Shown here: one piece after another, positions 6,023-6,197 of the stretch | Layout: the number at the start of each line of letters is the position of its first letter | How positions within the stretch are numbered: the first letter of the stretch is position 1 | Assembly (NCBI GenBank): GCA_041591635.1 | Contig: JBFHRO010000196.1 | Location: 1-6,197 of the forward strand | DNA length: 6,197 nucleotides | Direction: 5' to 3' | Source of the DNA: JACKOD01 sp041591635 | GTDB lineage: Bacteria > Pseudomonadota > Gammaproteobacteria > Pseudomonadales > Oleiphilaceae | Position numbers and translations under genes: made by a program | The notes under the pieces: model-generated | Seen by the model: only the letters and a program-made list of their open reading frames with translations | Told to the model about the DNA's origin: nothing | Databases searched by the model: none

Positions 6023-6027
6023 TCACC

Positions 6028-6197
6028 ATGGCCAAAACCATCATGATTGTTGACGACTCAGCCAGCCTGCGTCAGGTCGTAAACATTTCGCTCAAGAGCG
6101 CGGGTTACGATGTCATCGAAGCCTGCGATGGCACCGATGCGCTGGCAAAGCTCAACGGCGCCAAAGTGCATTTGATTATCAGCGACGTGAACATGCC
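6028..6197 (+). CDS. cheY: CheY-type response regulator, truncated by the window edge
   Basis: The first 56 codons and two bases of the next are present, about half of a normal CheY of some 120-125 residues. The protein starts MAKTIMIVDDSASLRQ, with the acidic metal-binding pair D9-D10. The phosphoacceptor is D53 in the segment LIISDVNMP (49-57). The conserved Thr/Ser and Lys of the receiver domain lie beyond the edge. CheY is phosphorylated by CheA and normally carries the signal to the flagellar switch. That it is a stand-alone CheY rather than a longer regulator is inferred from the very short N-terminus before the first strand, the close similarity of this start to chemotaxis-cluster CheY proteins, and the two receptor genes upstream. 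It is probably cotranscribed with them. Confidence 0.9.
   Translation, partial: MAKTIMIVDDSASLRQVVNISLKSAGYDVIEACDGTDALAKLNGAKVHLIISDVNM

Overview
The window suggests a motile Gram-negative proteobacterium, gamma or beta class. The coding sequence is moderately GC-rich and the intergenic DNA is AT-richer. There is an outer-membrane-type lipoprotein with a Gly/Ser linker after its lipobox cysteine, and a block of genes of proteobacterial chemotaxis type. The sequence alone does not resolve the genus.

Layout. A large lipoprotein gene of unknown function lies on the minus strand (56-2356) and ends at a strong intrinsic terminator (7-36). A 657-bp divergent intergenic region (2357-3013) follows. 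It holds a good match to an FNR/ANR-type site overlapping a possible sigma-70 promoter, a few weaker dyads, and the leader of the first chemotaxis gene. On the plus strand come three genes in the same direction: a full-length chemoreceptor (3014-4645), a short receptor-like protein without HAMP or sensor domain (4778-5947), and the start of a CheY response regulator (6028 to the window edge). The gaps between them are 132 and 80 nt. Each gap has a hairpin without a following U-run, so read-through as one operon is likely, and more che genes probably follow to the right.

How they may work together. The first receptor has a periplasmic four-helix bundle, a HAMP domain, methylation sites and a C-terminal aromatic pentapeptide resembling a CheR docking site, so it looks like a normal adapting chemoreceptor. 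The second keeps the conserved receptor hairpin tip (CheA/CheW contact) but lacks a sensor, HAMP and consensus methylation sites. It carries a QFQDRTSQ segment matching the spacing of the catalytic Asp and Gln of the CheY phosphatase CheZ. Because it lies directly before cheY, it could be a receptor-array component that also binds or dephosphorylates CheY; this is the most interesting idea in the window. The lipoprotein has no visible mechanistic link to chemotaxis beyond the shared upstream region.
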